Source of the DNA: Hydrogenophaga sp.
GTDB lineage: Bacteria; Pseudomonadota; Gammaproteobacteria; Burkholderiales; Burkholderiaceae_C
DNA length: 64,000 nt
NCBI GenBank assembly: GCA_016790705.1
Contig: JAEUOT010000046.1
Location: 62,001 to 126,000 of the forward strand
Direction of reading: 5' to 3'
The notes under the pieces were generated by a model, which had not been told where the DNA came from, did not search any database, and saw only the letters and a list, made by a program, of their open reading frames with translations. This document shows, piece after piece, positions 33,304 through 42,456 of the stretch (position 1 is the first letter of the stretch; each line of letters opens with the position of its first letter). The translations under genes were made by a program, and so were the position numbers.

Positions 33304-34428
33304 TCAGGCCGGGGCGTTCGCCGCCTCGGTGTGGATCACGCCACCGCCCAGGCAGACCTCGCCGTCGTACAGCACCGCGCTCTGGCCGGGCGTGACCGCC
33401 CACTGCGGCTCGGCGAAACGCAGCGTGAAGCCGGTGTCGTCCAGCGCCAGTGCGCAGGGCGCGTCGCTCTGGCGGTAGCGCGTCTTGGCGGCGATCTCTG
33501 TGGCGCCCGGCGCCTCGCCCGCGACCCAGCTCAGGTCTTCGGCGCGCAGCGACGGCGACATCAGCCAGGGGTGCTCGTGGCCCTGCACCACCCAGAGGAT
33601 GTTCTTCTCGATGTCCTTGCGCGCGACGAACCAGGGTGCGTGATCGTTGCCGCCCTTTTGTGCGCCCTTGGCCTTGACCCCGCCGATGCCCAGGCCCTGG
33701 CGCTGGCCCAGCGTGTAGAACGACAGGCCGACGTGCTGGCCGATGGTGCGGCCGCTGGGGTCCTTGATTGGCCCCGGCTCCTTGGAGATGTAGCGGTTGA
33801 GGAAGTCGCGAAACGGCCGCTCGCCGATGAAGCAGATGCCGGTGCTGTCCTTTTTCTTGGCGTTGGGCAGCTTGATCTCGGCGGCGATGCGGCGCACCTC
33901 GGTCTTGGGCAGCTCGCCGACCGGGAACATGGTTTTCGAGAGCTGGGCCTGGTTCAGTCGGTGCAGGAAGTAGCTCTGGTCCTTCAGCGGGTCCAGGCCC
34001 TTGAGCAGTTCGTGCTTTCCGGTCTGTTCGTTCAGCCGCACGCGGGCGTAGTGGCCGGTCGCGATCTTCTCGGCACCCAGCCGCATCGCGTGGTCGAGGA
34101 ATGCCTTGAACTTGATCTCCGCGTTGCAGAGGATGTCGGGGTTGGGCGTGCGGCCGGCCGAGTACTCGCGCAGGAACTCGGCGAACACGCGGTCCTTGTA
34201 CTCGGCGGCGAAGTTGACGTGTTCGATGTCGATGCCGATCACGTCGGCGACCGAGGCGGCGTCGAGGAAGTCCTGGCGCGTCGAGCAGTACCCGTCGTCG
34301 TCATCGTCTTCCCAGTTCTTCATGAAGATGCCGATGACTTCGTAGCCCTGCTGCTTGAGCAGGTACGCGCTCACCGCGGAGTCCACGCCCCCGCTCAATC
34401 CCACCACGACACGTTGCTTGTTGCCCAT
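33304..34428 (-). CDS. mnmA: tRNA-specific 2-thiouridylase
   Basis: Transfers sulfur to U34 of tRNA Lys, Glu and Gln. The PP-loop is [18 protein letters not shown], with [12 protein letters not shown] carrying the first catalytic Cys and [13 protein letters not shown] the second. [14 protein letters not shown] and [21 protein letters not shown] are characteristic. The 374 residues are the normal length. I place the start at [14 protein letters not shown]; the open frame upstream has no homology. It converges with the methyltransferase gene, 15 bases apart. Confidence 0.97.
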   Translation of the reverse strand: MGNKQRVVVGLSGGVDSAVSAYLLKQQGYEVIGIFMKNWEDDDDDGYCSTRQDFLDAASVADVIGIDIEHVNFAAEYKDRVFAEFLREYSAGRTPNPDILCNAEIKFKAFLDHAMRLGAEKIATGHYARVRLNEQTGKHELLKGLDPLKDQSYFLHRLNQAQLSKTMFPVGELPKTEVRRIAAEIKLPNAKKKDSTGICFIGERPFRDFLNRYISKEPGPIKDPSGRTIGQHVGLSFYTLGQRQGLGIGGVKAKGAQKGGNDHAPWFVARKDIEKNILWVVQGHEHPWLMSPSLRAEDLSWVAGEAPGATEIAAKTRYRQSDAPCALALDDTGFTLRFAEPQWAVTPGQSAVLYDGEVCLGGGVIHTEAANAPA

Positions 34429-34576
34429 GGTTCGATTATCCCAGCCGATGTGATCGGGGGCGTTTGCTTCAAAAAATTGGAACGCAGCCGGCGAGGCCAT
34501 CGAACGATGGCGAAGGGCCTGCGCCGTACAGTGCGTTCCATGCCGGCACACCCGGCGCACTCAAGAGGAATCCGCC

Positions 34577-35383
34577 ATGTCCCGCCTGCCCACGCTCTTC
34601 ATCTCCCACGGCTCACCCACCTTCGCCATCGATCCCGGCAAGGCCGGCCCGGCGCTGACGGCGCTGGGCAAGACCCTGCCGCGGCCCCGGGCCATCCTGG
34701 TCGTCTCGCCGCACTGGATGACGCGTGAACCGCGCGTGGCCACCACGCCGCGCCCGCAGACCATCCACGACTTCGGCGGCTTCCCGCCCGCGCTCTACCA
34801 GTTGCAGTACCCAGCGCCCGGCGCGCCCGACGTGGCACAGCGCGCGATCGAGGTGCTGCGCGCCGCCGGCTATGCCGCCGAGGCCGACCCGCAGTGGGGC
34901 CTGGACCACGGCGCCTGGGTGCCGCTGATGCACCTGCTGCCGAATGCCGACGTGCCGGTGTTCCAGGTCTCGCTGCCCGCGCGACTGAACGGCGAAAGCG
35001 CCTACGCCTACGGGCAGGCGCTGGCACCGCTGGCCGACGAAGGGGTGCTGGTGATCGGCTCGGGCAGCCTGACGCACAACCTGTACGAGGTGCGCTTCGA
35101 TGCGCCCGACGCGGCCGGCGAGACCTACGCGGTCGAGTTCGCGCACTGGGTCGACACCGTGGTCACCGGTCGCGACCACGCGCGCCTTCAGCAGACCATG
35201 GCGATCGCGCCGCACGCGCAGCGCGCCCACCCGACCGCCGAACACCTGTGGCCGCTGATGGTGGCCGCCGGGGCGGCGGGCGCGTCGGCGCCGGCCACGC
35301 GCATCGACGGCGGCATCACCCATGGCGTGCTGTCGATGGACGCGTACCGCTTCGGCGAGATTCCCGAGGCCGCGGCGGTCTGA
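34577..35383 (+). CDS. Extradiol ring-cleavage dioxygenase-like protein (YgiD/DODA family)
   Basis: A 268-residue LigB-type protein. The start TLFISHGSPTFAID carries the first metal His; VVSPHWMT, HDFGGFPPALYQLQYPAPG, GLDHGAWVPLMHLLP and GSGSLTHNL are the family's conserved His-containing blocks. Relatives cleave DOPA at the 4,5 position using a mononuclear metal; the natural substrate in bacteria is not known. It is followed three bases later by an esterase gene, so the two are probably co-transcribed. Confidence 0.9.
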   Translation: MSRLPTLFISHGSPTFAIDPGKAGPALTALGKTLPRPRAILVVSPHWMTREPRVATTPRPQTIHDFGGFPPALYQLQYPAPGAPDVAQRAIEVLRAAGYAAEADPQWGLDHGAWVPLMHLLPNADVPVFQVSLPARLNGESAYAYGQALAPLADEGVLVIGSGSLTHNLYEVRFDAPDAAGETYAVEFAHWVDTVVTGRDHARLQQTMAIAPHAQRAHPTAEHLWPLMVAAGAAGASAPATRIDGGITHGVLSMDAYRFGEIPEAAAV

Positions 35384-35385
35384 GC

Positions 35386-36030
35386 ATGGACGCGCGTCTC
35401 TCCGATCTCGACGGCGACATCGTCCTGCACCGGCCGACAGCGCCCGCGCGCCAGCTGGTGCTGCTGTTCCACGGCGTGGGTGCCAGTCCCGAGGGCTTCG
35501 CGCCGCTGGGTCCGGCGCTGGCGCGCGACGACCGCTGGGTGGTCGCGGTGCGTTCGCCGTTCGAATCCGGCTTTGGAGCCGGCTGGCAATGGTTCTCGGT
35601 GCAGGGCGTGACCGAAGCCAACCGCGCCGACCGCATCGCGGCCGTGATGCCGCGTTTTGCCGACACCGTGCGGCGCTGGCAGGCGCACACCAGGCTGACG
35701 CCGGCGCAGACCGTGCTTGCGGGCTTCTCGCAGGGGTCGATCATGTCGCTCGAATCGACGCAGGTGGGCGAGCCGCTGGCCGCCCGTGTGGTCGCGATGT
35801 CCGGACGGTTTGCGGTGCTGCCCGCGAAGGCGCCCGCCGGCCTGGTCTGGCGCTTCATTCATGGCGGCCAGGACCCGGTGATCGACGCCGCGCACAGCAC
35901 GCAGGCCGCCGCGCGGCTGCAGGCACTGGGCGCCGATGCGCGGGCCGATGTGCTGCCAGGCCTGGGTCACGGTATCGACCCGCGCGCCCTGGCGCTGCTG
36001 GCCGGTGCGCTGGACGAGGGGTTGGCGTGA
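35386..36030 (+). CDS. Alpha/beta-hydrolase esterase (YpfH-like)
   Basis: A 214-residue cytosolic esterase of the carboxylesterase/phospholipase type. The oxyanion region is LLFHGVGASPEGF; the nucleophile elbow is GFSQGS; Asp is in HGGQDPVI and His in GLGHGID, completing the catalytic triad. It probably hydrolyses short acyl esters. It lies directly after the dioxygenase-like gene and overlaps (GTGA) a frameshifted small gene. Confidence 0.9.
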   Translation: MDARLSDLDGDIVLHRPTAPARQLVLLFHGVGASPEGFAPLGPALARDDRWVVAVRSPFESGFGAGWQWFSVQGVTEANRADRIAAVMPRFADTVRRWQAHTRLTPAQTVLAGFSQGSIMSLESTQVGEPLAARVVAMSGRFAVLPAKAPAGLVWRFIHGGQDPVIDAAHSTQAAARLQALGADARADVLPGLGHGIDPRALALLAGALDEGLA

Positions 36031-36309
36031 GCGAAATCCCTCGCGTCCCCAACCTGTGGCTGGACGCTGCGGCTGAGCGACGGCACGTGGGCGCCGTTGC
36101 AACGGGGCGGTGCCATTGCGGCGCTGGAGCAAGGGTCCATCGGGCTTGATGGCATCGAGCGCGAGTACCAGTCGCTGGCCGCGCGTGCGGTGGGCGCGCC
36201 GTCGGCGAGGGGAAGCGGCTTTGACGATCCTGCCGGGGACGCGCTGGTGCTGATCCTGCGCGAGCTGGTGCACCACCTGGGTGTGTCCGCGTTGCAGCGG
36301 CGGGATTGA
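36027..36309 (+). pseudogene. Frameshifted small conserved-looking gene (~93 residues)
   Basis: A GTG overlapping the esterase stop opens MSEIPRVPNLWL. Coding character then jumps to the next frame near 36063: TLRLSDGTWAPLQRGGAI, EYQSLAARAV and DALVLILRELVHHLGVS, ending at a TGA at 36307-36309. Dropping one G in CTGTGGCTGGACGCTG joins them into one plausible protein. Either a genuine frameshift or a sequencing or assembly error. No family is recognised. Coupling to the esterase argues the intact gene belonged to this unit. Confidence 0.5.
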
Positions 36310-36330
36310 AGCGGGCCTCAAGCGGGCCAG

Positions 36331-36389
36331 GTGACTGTCTGTCACGGGACTTTCACGTGCTTGACATACGCTGGGCTTTGCCGGATTCT
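36331..36389 (+). promoter_or_regulatory. Promoter and operator-like repeat of the polyamine transporter operon
   Basis: TTGACA (36361-36366), 17 bases, then GATTCT (36384-36389) resembles a sigma-70 promoter with a weak -10. Just upstream lies GTGAC-TGTCT-GTCAC (36331-36345), a 5-5-5 inverted repeat placed as a regulator site. An AAAGAG ribosome-binding site follows before the binding-protein start. Confidence 0.4.
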
Positions 36390-36469
36390 GCTTCCGGCTT
36401 GAGTCCATTCGGCCTACCGCGCTGCGGCGGCCGGTCCCTTCAGTCCCTCCTCCCTGAAAGAGAACATCC

Positions 36470-37534
36470 ATGAAGAGCAAGATCTCCCGCGTGGCCCTGG
36501 CCGCGCTGATGCTGGTGGCCGGTGCTGCCCATGCCCAAGACAAAGTGCTGCGTCTGCTGACCTGGTCCGACTACGCGCCCAAGGACGTGGTGGAGCAGTT
36601 CACCAAGGAAACCGGCATCAAGGTCGAGATCACGCTGTCGAACAACGAGGAAATGATTTCCAAGCTGCGCGCCACGGCCGGCGCCGGCTTTGACCTGGCC
36701 CAGCCCAGCCAGGACCGCATCGCCGGCCCGCAGACCGAGTTCGGCATCTACAAGCCGATGGACCTCAGCAAGATCAAGGGCGAGCAGTTCATCTCCTCGA
36801 TGCTCGAAGCCACCCGCATCAACACCACGGTGGGCGGCAAGGTCTACGCCGTGCCGCACATCTGGGGCACCGACGGTCTGGTGGTCAACACCAAGACCTC
36901 CAAGGCCGCCGACTACACCGATCTGTGCGCCGCCGAGAACGCCGGCAAGGTCAGCATGCGCCTGAAGCGCCCGACCCTGATCGCCTTTGCCTTCGCCGCC
37001 GGCAAGAACCCGTTCGCTCTGTACAGCGACGCCAAGGCCTACGCGGCCCTGATGGACGACGTGGGCAAGACGCTGACCGATTGCAAGAAGAACGTGAAGT
37101 TCTACTGGGACGGCAAGGACCAGCTGCTGGCCGGCATGCGCGCGGGTGAGCTGACGACGGCCATGATGTGGGACACCGGCGGCTGGGGCCTGAACAAGAC
37201 CCACCCGGACATCAAGTTCGTGGCGCCCAAGTCGGGCGCGCTGGGCTGGGTCGACACCTTCGCCCTGCCGGCCAAGGGCAAGAACGACGAGGCCGCCTAC
37301 GCCTGGATCAACTTCAACATGCGCCCGGACATCGCGGCCAAGGTCGCCACCTCCGCCGGCAACTTCACCGCCGCCAAGGGCGGTGACGCGGGCATGGACC
37401 CGGTGCTCAAGAAGCAGTTCGCCGACAGCTTCCCCGAGGCCGCGTTGAAGAACATCAAGTGGTACCCGGCCGTGCCCGCCGGCATCGAGGACATCGAAGG
37501 CCGCGTGCTCGACCGCGTCAAGGCCGCCAAGTAA
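36470..37534 (+). CDS. Spermidine/putrescine-type ABC substrate-binding protein
   Basis: A 354-residue periplasmic binding protein of the PotD/PotF type. The signal peptide ends GAAHA-QD; the mature start KVLRLLTWSDYAPKDVVEQF matches the family. PHIWGTDGLVVNT and GWVDTFALPAKGKN are typical lobes. It should deliver polyamine, or a related cationic or amino-acid-like solute, to the permease encoded just downstream. First gene of a four-gene operon in the order binding protein, ATPase, permease, permease. Confidence 0.92.
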   Translation: MKSKISRVALAALMLVAGAAHAQDKVLRLLTWSDYAPKDVVEQFTKETGIKVEITLSNNEEMISKLRATAGAGFDLAQPSQDRIAGPQTEFGIYKPMDLSKIKGEQFISSMLEATRINTTVGGKVYAVPHIWGTDGLVVNTKTSKAADYTDLCAAENAGKVSMRLKRPTLIAFAFAAGKNPFALYSDAKAYAALMDDVGKTLTDCKKNVKFYWDGKDQLLAGMRAGELTTAMMWDTGGWGLNKTHPDIKFVAPKSGALGWVDTFALPAKGKNDEAAYAWINFNMRPDIAAKVATSAGNFTAAKGGDAGMDPVLKKQFADSFPEAALKNIKWYPAVPAGIEDIEGRVLDRVKAAK

Positions 37535-37538
37535 GCCG

Positions 37539-38672
37539 ATGCCTGTTGCTCCCGCCGTGACCGCTTCGCCAGCGGACCGTGCGGGCGCCTTCGATCTCGA
37601 GATCCAGACCGTCCGCAAGCGCTACGGCGCGTTTGCGGCGGTCGACGACCTGAGCTTCGGCGTCCGTTCCGGTTCTTTCTTCTCCATCCTCGGGCCCTCG
37701 GGCTGTGGCAAGACCACGCTGCTGCGCATGATCGCGGGCTTCATCGCCCCCGACGCCGGCGACATCGTGATCAAGGGCCGGTCGATGCAGGGCGTGCCGC
37801 CGAACCGGCGGCCGGTGAACATGGTGTTCCAGCACCTGGCGCTGTTCCCGATGATGACCGTGGGCGAGAACATCGCCTACGGGCTGGAGCGGCGCGGCGT
37901 GAAGGGGTCGACGGCGAAGGCCAAGGTCACCGACATGCTGCGGCGGGTCGGCCTGCCGGGCAGCGAGGGCAAGCGCATCGACCAGCTCTCGGGCGGGCAA
38001 AAGCAGCGCGTGGCGATCGCTCGCTCGCTGGTGCTGGAACCCGCGCTGCTGCTGCTGGATGAGCCGCTGGGCGCGCTCGACCTCAAGCTGCGCGAGCACA
38101 TGAAGGTCGAGCTCAAACAACTGCAGGCCGAGGTCGGCACCACCTTCGTCTACATCACGCACGACCAGTCGGAAGCGCTGGTCATGTCGGACCAGGTCGC
38201 GGTGATGAACCACGGGCGTTTCGAGCAGCTCGGCTCGCCGCAGGACCTCTACTACCAGCCGAGGACCGCCTTTGTCGCCGGCTTTGTCGGTCACAACAAC
38301 CGCGTCGAGGGTCAGATCGAGAGCCGCAATGGCGAACAGGTGTTGCTGCGCACGGCCGGTGGCCTGGCGCTCTGGTCGCAGCGCGTGGGCGCGGTCGACG
38401 TGGGGCAGTCGGCCCTGCTGTTCATCCGTCCCGAGGCGATCGAGATCGGGCGCAGCGCGCGCGATCTGCCGGCGGGTGAGCCGGCCTGGAGCGCGACGGT
38501 GCAGAGCGTGCTGTTCGATGGCGGCAATTCCACCGTGCAGGTGCGCGAGGACAAGAGCGGCACCACGCTGCAGATCGCGCTGCCGCTGACCGGGCGCCTG
38601 GCCGACCTGCGCCACGGCGAGACGGTGCAGTTTGCCTACCAGCCGTCGCAGGCCTGGTGTTTTGCGGCCTGA
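37539..38672 (+). CDS. Polyamine-type ABC transporter ATPase (PotA-like)
   Basis: A 377-residue ATP-binding subunit driving import. Walker A is GPSGCGKTTLLRM, the signature LSGGQKQRVAIARS, Walker B LLLLDEPLGALD, and the switch His is in YITHDQSEAL. A C-terminal TOBE-type domain (about 280-375) completes the MalK/PotA layout. A polar N-terminal extension of about 20 residues precedes the domain. It lies four bases after the binding-protein gene and four before the permease. Confidence 0.95.
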   Translation: MPVAPAVTASPADRAGAFDLEIQTVRKRYGAFAAVDDLSFGVRSGSFFSILGPSGCGKTTLLRMIAGFIAPDAGDIVIKGRSMQGVPPNRRPVNMVFQHLALFPMMTVGENIAYGLERRGVKGSTAKAKVTDMLRRVGLPGSEGKRIDQLSGGQKQRVAIARSLVLEPALLLLDEPLGALDLKLREHMKVELKQLQAEVGTTFVYITHDQSEALVMSDQVAVMNHGRFEQLGSPQDLYYQPRTAFVAGFVGHNNRVEGQIESRNGEQVLLRTAGGLALWSQRVGAVDVGQSALLFIRPEAIEIGRSARDLPAGEPAWSATVQSVLFDGGNSTVQVREDKSGTTLQIALPLTGRLADLRHGETVQFAYQPSQAWCFAA

Positions 38673-38676
38673 GCCG

Positions 38677-39549
38677 ATGAACGACATCGCCTCCCACCGC
38701 CGCTGGATGCTGGCCTTCCTGCTCGCGCCCGCCTTGTTGTGGCTGGGCGGGCTGGTGGTGCTGCCACACGTCGAGCTGGCGTTGTTGTCGCTGCAGGCGC
38801 GCACCGGCCCCGGCGAGTACGCGTTCAGCCTGAACCAGTTCCGCACCTTCGTCGACGAGCCGCTGTACTGGAACACCTTCGTGCGCACGGCGGTGATGTC
38901 GGTGCTCGCGACCGTGTTCACGTTGCTGCTGGCGTTTCCCGCCGCCTGGTACATCGCCAAGGTCGCCAAGGGGCGGCTCAAGATGGTGCTGCTGGTGCTG
39001 TGTCTGCTGCCGTTCTGGGTCAGCGAGATGGTGCGCACCCTGGGCTGGCTGATCCTGCTGCGCGAAACCGGCGTGGTCTCGCGCCTGCTGCAGGCGACCG
39101 GACTGGCGAACCAGCCGGTCGAGCTGCTGTACCACGACGCCACCATCCTGGTCGGGCTCGTCTACGCCTCGCTGCTGTTCATGGTGATCCCGCTGGTCAA
39201 CAGCCTGGAGAGCCTGGACGACAGCCTGATCGAAGCCGCCTACGACCTCGGCGGCAGCACCGCCAACATCGTGCGCCGCATCGTGATCCCGCACGCGGCG
39301 CCCGGCATCGCCGCCGGGTCCATCGTGGTCTTCATGCTGTGCCTGGGCAATTACCTCACGCCCACGCTGCTGGGTGGCAAGGATTCGCTCTGGTTCACCG
39401 AGCAGATCTACACCCAGTTCATCACCCGCTTCAACTGGAACCAGGGCGCAGCCTTCGGCTTCCTGCTGCTGTTCCTCTCCAGCCTGCTGGTGTGGGCGGG
39501 CCTGAAGCTGACGGGGCAGCGCTTCGGCGCGGTCATGAAGGCGAGCTGA
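38677..39549 (+). CDS. Polyamine-type ABC transporter permease (PotB-like)
   Basis: A 290-residue inner-membrane permease with six predicted helices. The EAA coupling loop is visible as SLIEAAYDLGGSTANIVRRIVIPHAAPGI. The LLAPALLWLGGLVVLPHVEL start and SEMVRTLGWLILL fit PotB. I place the start at MNDIASHRR (ATG 38677), four bases after the ATPase stop. It forms a heterodimer with the next permease. Confidence 0.93.
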   Translation: MNDIASHRRWMLAFLLAPALLWLGGLVVLPHVELALLSLQARTGPGEYAFSLNQFRTFVDEPLYWNTFVRTAVMSVLATVFTLLLAFPAAWYIAKVAKGRLKMVLLVLCLLPFWVSEMVRTLGWLILLRETGVVSRLLQATGLANQPVELLYHDATILVGLVYASLLFMVIPLVNSLESLDDSLIEAAYDLGGSTANIVRRIVIPHAAPGIAAGSIVVFMLCLGNYLTPTLLGGKDSLWFTEQIYTQFITRFNWNQGAAFGFLLLFLSSLLVWAGLKLTGQRFGAVMKAS

Positions 39550-39554
39550 ACCAG

Positions 39555-40424
39555 ATGATTCCCAGTCTTCCCCGCCCTGCGATCCAGCGCTTCGGCCTCG
39601 CTGCCTTCGTCGGCACCTTCTTCGTCTTCCTGTTCGTGCCGCTGGTCGTGGTGGCGGTGTTCGCGTTCAACAACGCCGACTACCCGACGCCGCCCTGGAT
39701 GGGCTTCACGCTGGACTGGTTCTTCGCCGACAGCGACAGCCGTACCGGTCTGCTGCACGACGCCGAACTGATCAAGGCGATCGGCGTCAGCGCCTGGGTC
39801 GCCGTCTGGGTGACCCTGCTGTCGGTGCTGGTTGGCACCTGCAACGCCTTCCTGCTGGAGCGCTTCGAGTTCCCGGGCAAGAACGCGGTGGCGCTGCTGT
39901 CGATGGTGCCGCTGGTGATCCCGGGCGTGATCCTGGGCATCTCCATCCTGGCCTTCGCCAGCCGCATCGCCAACTTCGCCGACGCGACCTGGGGGCTCGA
40001 ACTCGACTTCCTGCGCCCCGGCCTGCCGCTGGTGATCCTGGGGCAGTTCAGCTACATCGTGACCATCGCCACGCTGACCATCTCGGCCAGCCTGCGCCGC
40101 TTCGACCGCACGCTGGAGGAAGCCGCGCTCAACCTCGGCGCCAGCCGCACCGCCGTGCTCTGGACCATCACGCTGCCCTACCTGCGCCCGAGCATGATCG
40201 GCGCGGCGGCCATGGCCTTCCTGATGTCGTTCGAGAACTTCAACACCACGCTGATGCTGGTCGGTTCGGACGCACCGCTGACGGTGCTGATGTACGGCCG
40301 CATGCGCGAGGGCGCGACGCCGGTGCTCAACGCGGTCAGCCTGTTCCTGATGGTGGCCTCGGCGCTGCTGGCGGTGCTGTTGATGTGGCGCAGCGGCCGC
40401 GAGCGCCGGCCCGAGGCGGTCTGA
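39555..40424 (+). CDS. Polyamine-type ABC transporter permease (PotC-like)
   Basis: A 289-residue second permease of the transporter. Six helices are predicted, with the EAA loop TLEEAALNLGASRTAVLWTITLPYLRPSM and GNAFLLERF-like CNAFLLERFEFPG. The start MIPSLPRPAIQRFG lies five bases after the partner permease. It ends the operon; about 117 bases separate it from the PepSY gene. Confidence 0.93.
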   Translation: MIPSLPRPAIQRFGLAAFVGTFFVFLFVPLVVVAVFAFNNADYPTPPWMGFTLDWFFADSDSRTGLLHDAELIKAIGVSAWVAVWVTLLSVLVGTCNAFLLERFEFPGKNAVALLSMVPLVIPGVILGISILAFASRIANFADATWGLELDFLRPGLPLVILGQFSYIVTIATLTISASLRRFDRTLEEAALNLGASRTAVLWTITLPYLRPSMIGAAAMAFLMSFENFNTTLMLVGSDAPLTVLMYGRMREGATPVLNAVSLFLMVASALLAVLLMWRSGRERRPEAV

Positions 40425-40504
40425 TCGCGCTCCCTCACAGACCGAAACAACTTCTCACAGGCCGCTTAAGGTCCACTTCATGTGGGCCCCGTTCAATACA
40501 CCCA

Positions 40505-40518
40505 CCAGCAGTTGCTGG
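40505..40518. repeat. Palindrome upstream of the PepSY gene
   Basis: CCAGCA-GT-TGCTGG, a 6-2-6 inverted repeat 23 bases before the PepSY start. It could be an operator or a leader hairpin. No T-run follows, so it is not an intrinsic terminator for the upstream operon. Confidence 0.35.
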
Positions 40519-40541
40519 GATGTCATTGAAAGGGATATTTC

Positions 40542-40793
40542 ATGAAGTCGATCGTTGTTTCCGCCGCCCTCCTGGCCGTTGCCGGCATGGCCTTTGCCGA
40601 ACCCTCCTGCAGCGTGCCCAAGGAAAAGTGGATGCCCGAAGCCCAGTTCAAGAAGCAGGCCGAAGAGCAGGGCTACAAGATCAAGACCTTCAAGGTCAAC
40701 AAGGGCAACTGCTACGAAATCTACGGCGAGAAGGACGGCAAGAAGGTCGAGCACTGGTTCTCCCCCGACACCGGCGCCCAGGTGACCAAGTAA
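40542..40793 (+). CDS. Small exported PepSY-domain protein
   Basis: An 83-residue protein. The signal peptide ends GMAFA-EP; the mature part (MPEAQFKKQAEEQGYKI, KGNCYEIYGEKDGKKVEHWF) is a single PepSY domain with two Cys likely disulfide-bonded in the periplasm. PepSY proteins are often paired with membrane cytochromes, and here a b561 gene follows after 13 bases. The role is unknown. Confidence 0.88.
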   Translation: MKSIVVSAALLAVAGMAFAEPSCSVPKEKWMPEAQFKKQAEEQGYKIKTFKVNKGNCYEIYGEKDGKKVEHWFSPDTGAQVTK

Positions 40794-40806
40794 GGCCCGC
40801 ACGCCG

Positions 40807-41346
40807 ATGAGCCCCATGTCTTCGACCGAAACCAGCCGTCCCGTCTGGGACCGCTTTGTCCGGGTCTTTCACTGGACCCTGGTGAGTTGCGTGCTGCTCA
40901 ACTACTTCGTGCTCGAAGAGGGCGATCCGCCGCACGAGTGGGCCGGCTACCTGGCCGCCGCACTCGTGGTCGCGCGCTTCGTCTGGGGCTTCATCGGTTC
41001 GCGCCACGCGCGCTTTTCGGATTTTTTCCCGACGCCCTCTCGCCTGAAGCACCACCTGCAGGCCATGCGATCGGGACAGCCGGAACACCATTGGGGCCAC
41101 AACCCGCTGGGTGCCCTGATGATGTTCCTGCTCATGGGGCTGGTGATCGCCCTGGGCATCACCGGCTGGATGCAAGGCACCGACGCCTATTTCGGCGAAG
41201 AGTGGCTGCAGGAGCTGCACGAGCTGCTGGCCCATGCGCTGCTGATCTCGGCCGGCCTGCATGCCGCGTCCGCCATCGTCATGGGGCGCATCGTGCGCAC
41301 CCGCCTGGTCAAGGCGATGGTCACTGGAACGAAAGAGAGATACTGA
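40807..41346 (+). CDS. Cytochrome b561/b6-domain membrane protein
   Basis: A 179-residue protein with four helices. RVFHWTLVSC, a central GLVIALGITGWMQGTDAYFG, and ELHELLAHALLISAGLHAAS provide His pairs for b haems, as in the prokaryotic b561/Ni-Fe hydrogenase b-type family. It probably transfers electrons between the quinone pool and a periplasmic partner such as the PepSY protein (inference). The neighbouring starts (MSPMSSTE) have two ATGs; either could be used. Confidence 0.88.
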   Translation: MSPMSSTETSRPVWDRFVRVFHWTLVSCVLLNYFVLEEGDPPHEWAGYLAAALVVARFVWGFIGSRHARFSDFFPTPSRLKHHLQAMRSGQPEHHWGHNPLGALMMFLLMGLVIALGITGWMQGTDAYFGEEWLQELHELLAHALLISAGLHAASAIVMGRIVRTRLVKAMVTGTKERY

Positions 41347-41374
41347 CCGGCGGCGTGGCACACTGCCGCGCACC

Positions 41375-41776
41375 ATGGTCCGCATCGATCCCGCCGACGT
41401 CGAATTCACCGCCATCCGCGCGCAAGGCGCGGGCGGGCAGAACGTCAACAAGGTCTCCAACGCCGTGCACCTGCGGTTCGCGGTGCACGCGTCTTCGCTG
41501 CCCGACACGGTGAAGCAGCGTCTGCTGGCCACCAGCGACCACCGCATCACGACCGAGGGCGTGATCGTCGTCAAGGCCCAGACCAGCCGCAGCCTCGAAC
41601 AGAACAAGGCAGAGGCGCTGGCCCGGTTGCAGGCCATGGTCGATGCCGCGTGTCATGTGCCCGTTGCCCGCAAACCGACCAAGCCCACCCGTGCCTCGCG
41701 CGAGCGCCGGCTCGGAGCCAAGGCGGGCCGTTCTGCGGTCAAGCAGCTTCGGGGCGCGGTGCGCGGACTCGACTGA
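41375..41776 (+). CDS. arfB: Alternative ribosome-rescue peptidyl-tRNA hydrolase
   Basis: A 133-residue stalled-ribosome rescue factor. The catalytic GGQ lies in RAQGAGGQNVNKVSNAVHLRF; a basic C-terminal tail (KPTKPTRASRERRLGAKAGRS) would enter the empty mRNA channel. The upstream in-frame extension overlaps the cytochrome gene and lacks homology, so I start at MVRIDPADVEF. Confidence 0.93.
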   Translation: MVRIDPADVEFTAIRAQGAGGQNVNKVSNAVHLRFAVHASSLPDTVKQRLLATSDHRITTEGVIVVKAQTSRSLEQNKAEALARLQAMVDAACHVPVARKPTKPTRASRERRLGAKAGRSAVKQLRGAVRGLD

Positions 41777-41788
41777 GCGCAGCGGCAG

Positions 41789-42280
41789 TCAGCGGGCCCG
41801 GAACACCGTCAGGTCGGTGGTGACCGCGTCCAGCGGCAGGCGCCGCCCCGCGAGATGGTCCTCGATGCAGCGCAGCACCAGCGGGCTGCGGTGGCGGTCG
41901 GCGCTGGCGCGCAGCTCATCGGGTGTCATCCACAGCGTGCGCACGATGCCGGTGTCCAGTCTCCGTTCCGGGTCGAACGCCCCCAGTTCGCCGCAGAACG
42001 CGAAGCGCAGGTAGGTCACGTCTTCGCCGGTGCTTTCGCGCAGGAAGCGCGAGAGGTAGATGCCCACCAGCGCGGTCGGCGCGAAGGCGTGCGCGGTTTC
42101 CTCCAGCGTTTCACGCACAACGCCCTGCGCCGGGCTCTCGCCAGGATCGAGGTGGCCGGCCGGGTTGTTCAGTCGCAGGCCTTCGGGCGTCTCTTCCTCG
42201 ACCAGCAGGTAGCGGCCGTCGCGCTCGATGATCGCGGCCACGGTGACGCTGGGTTTCCATCGGGTGTTCATGATTTGCAT
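41789..42280 (-). CDS. NUDIX hydrolase (NudJ-like)
   Basis: A 163-residue NUDIX pyrophosphohydrolase. The NUDIX box GHLDPGESPAQGVVRETLEE is nearly canonical (G-x5-E-x7-R-E-x2-E-E). The start WKPSVTVAAIIERDGRYLLVEE and RLNNPAGHL fit the NudJ (YmfB) group, active on thiamine pyrophosphate and nucleoside triphosphates. GAGGA ten bases before ATG 42280 supports this start over one nine bases further in. Divergent from pntA. Confidence 0.88.
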   Translation of the reverse strand: MQIMNTRWKPSVTVAAIIERDGRYLLVEEETPEGLRLNNPAGHLDPGESPAQGVVRETLEETAHAFAPTALVGIYLSRFLRESTGEDVTYLRFAFCGELGAFDPERRLDTGIVRTLWMTPDELRASADRHRSPLVLRCIEDHLAGRRLPLDAVTTDLTVFRAR

Positions 42281-42310
42281 TATCTGAAATTCCTCACAAT
42301 AAGATCAAAC

Positions 42311-42326
42311 ATCAGTAATTGCTGAT
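42311..42326. promoter_or_regulatory. AT-rich palindrome between nudJ-like gene and pntA
   Basis: ATCAG-TAATTG-CTGAT, nearly self-complementary over 16 bases, in an AT-rich patch of the divergent intergenic region. A candidate operator or overlapping promoter for pntAB; the regulator is unknown. Confidence 0.35.
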
Positions 42327-42456
42327 ATTTCTGAAAGCCAGCAACGATGCGGGTTTGCAAGCGATTTGGCACCTGAGGGGTGGCAACGGAGGGTCCGGTG
42401 CATGGGTTAAGCTGGCGGCCTGTCAGAGACATCCCATACCGAGCGAGGAGACATTC

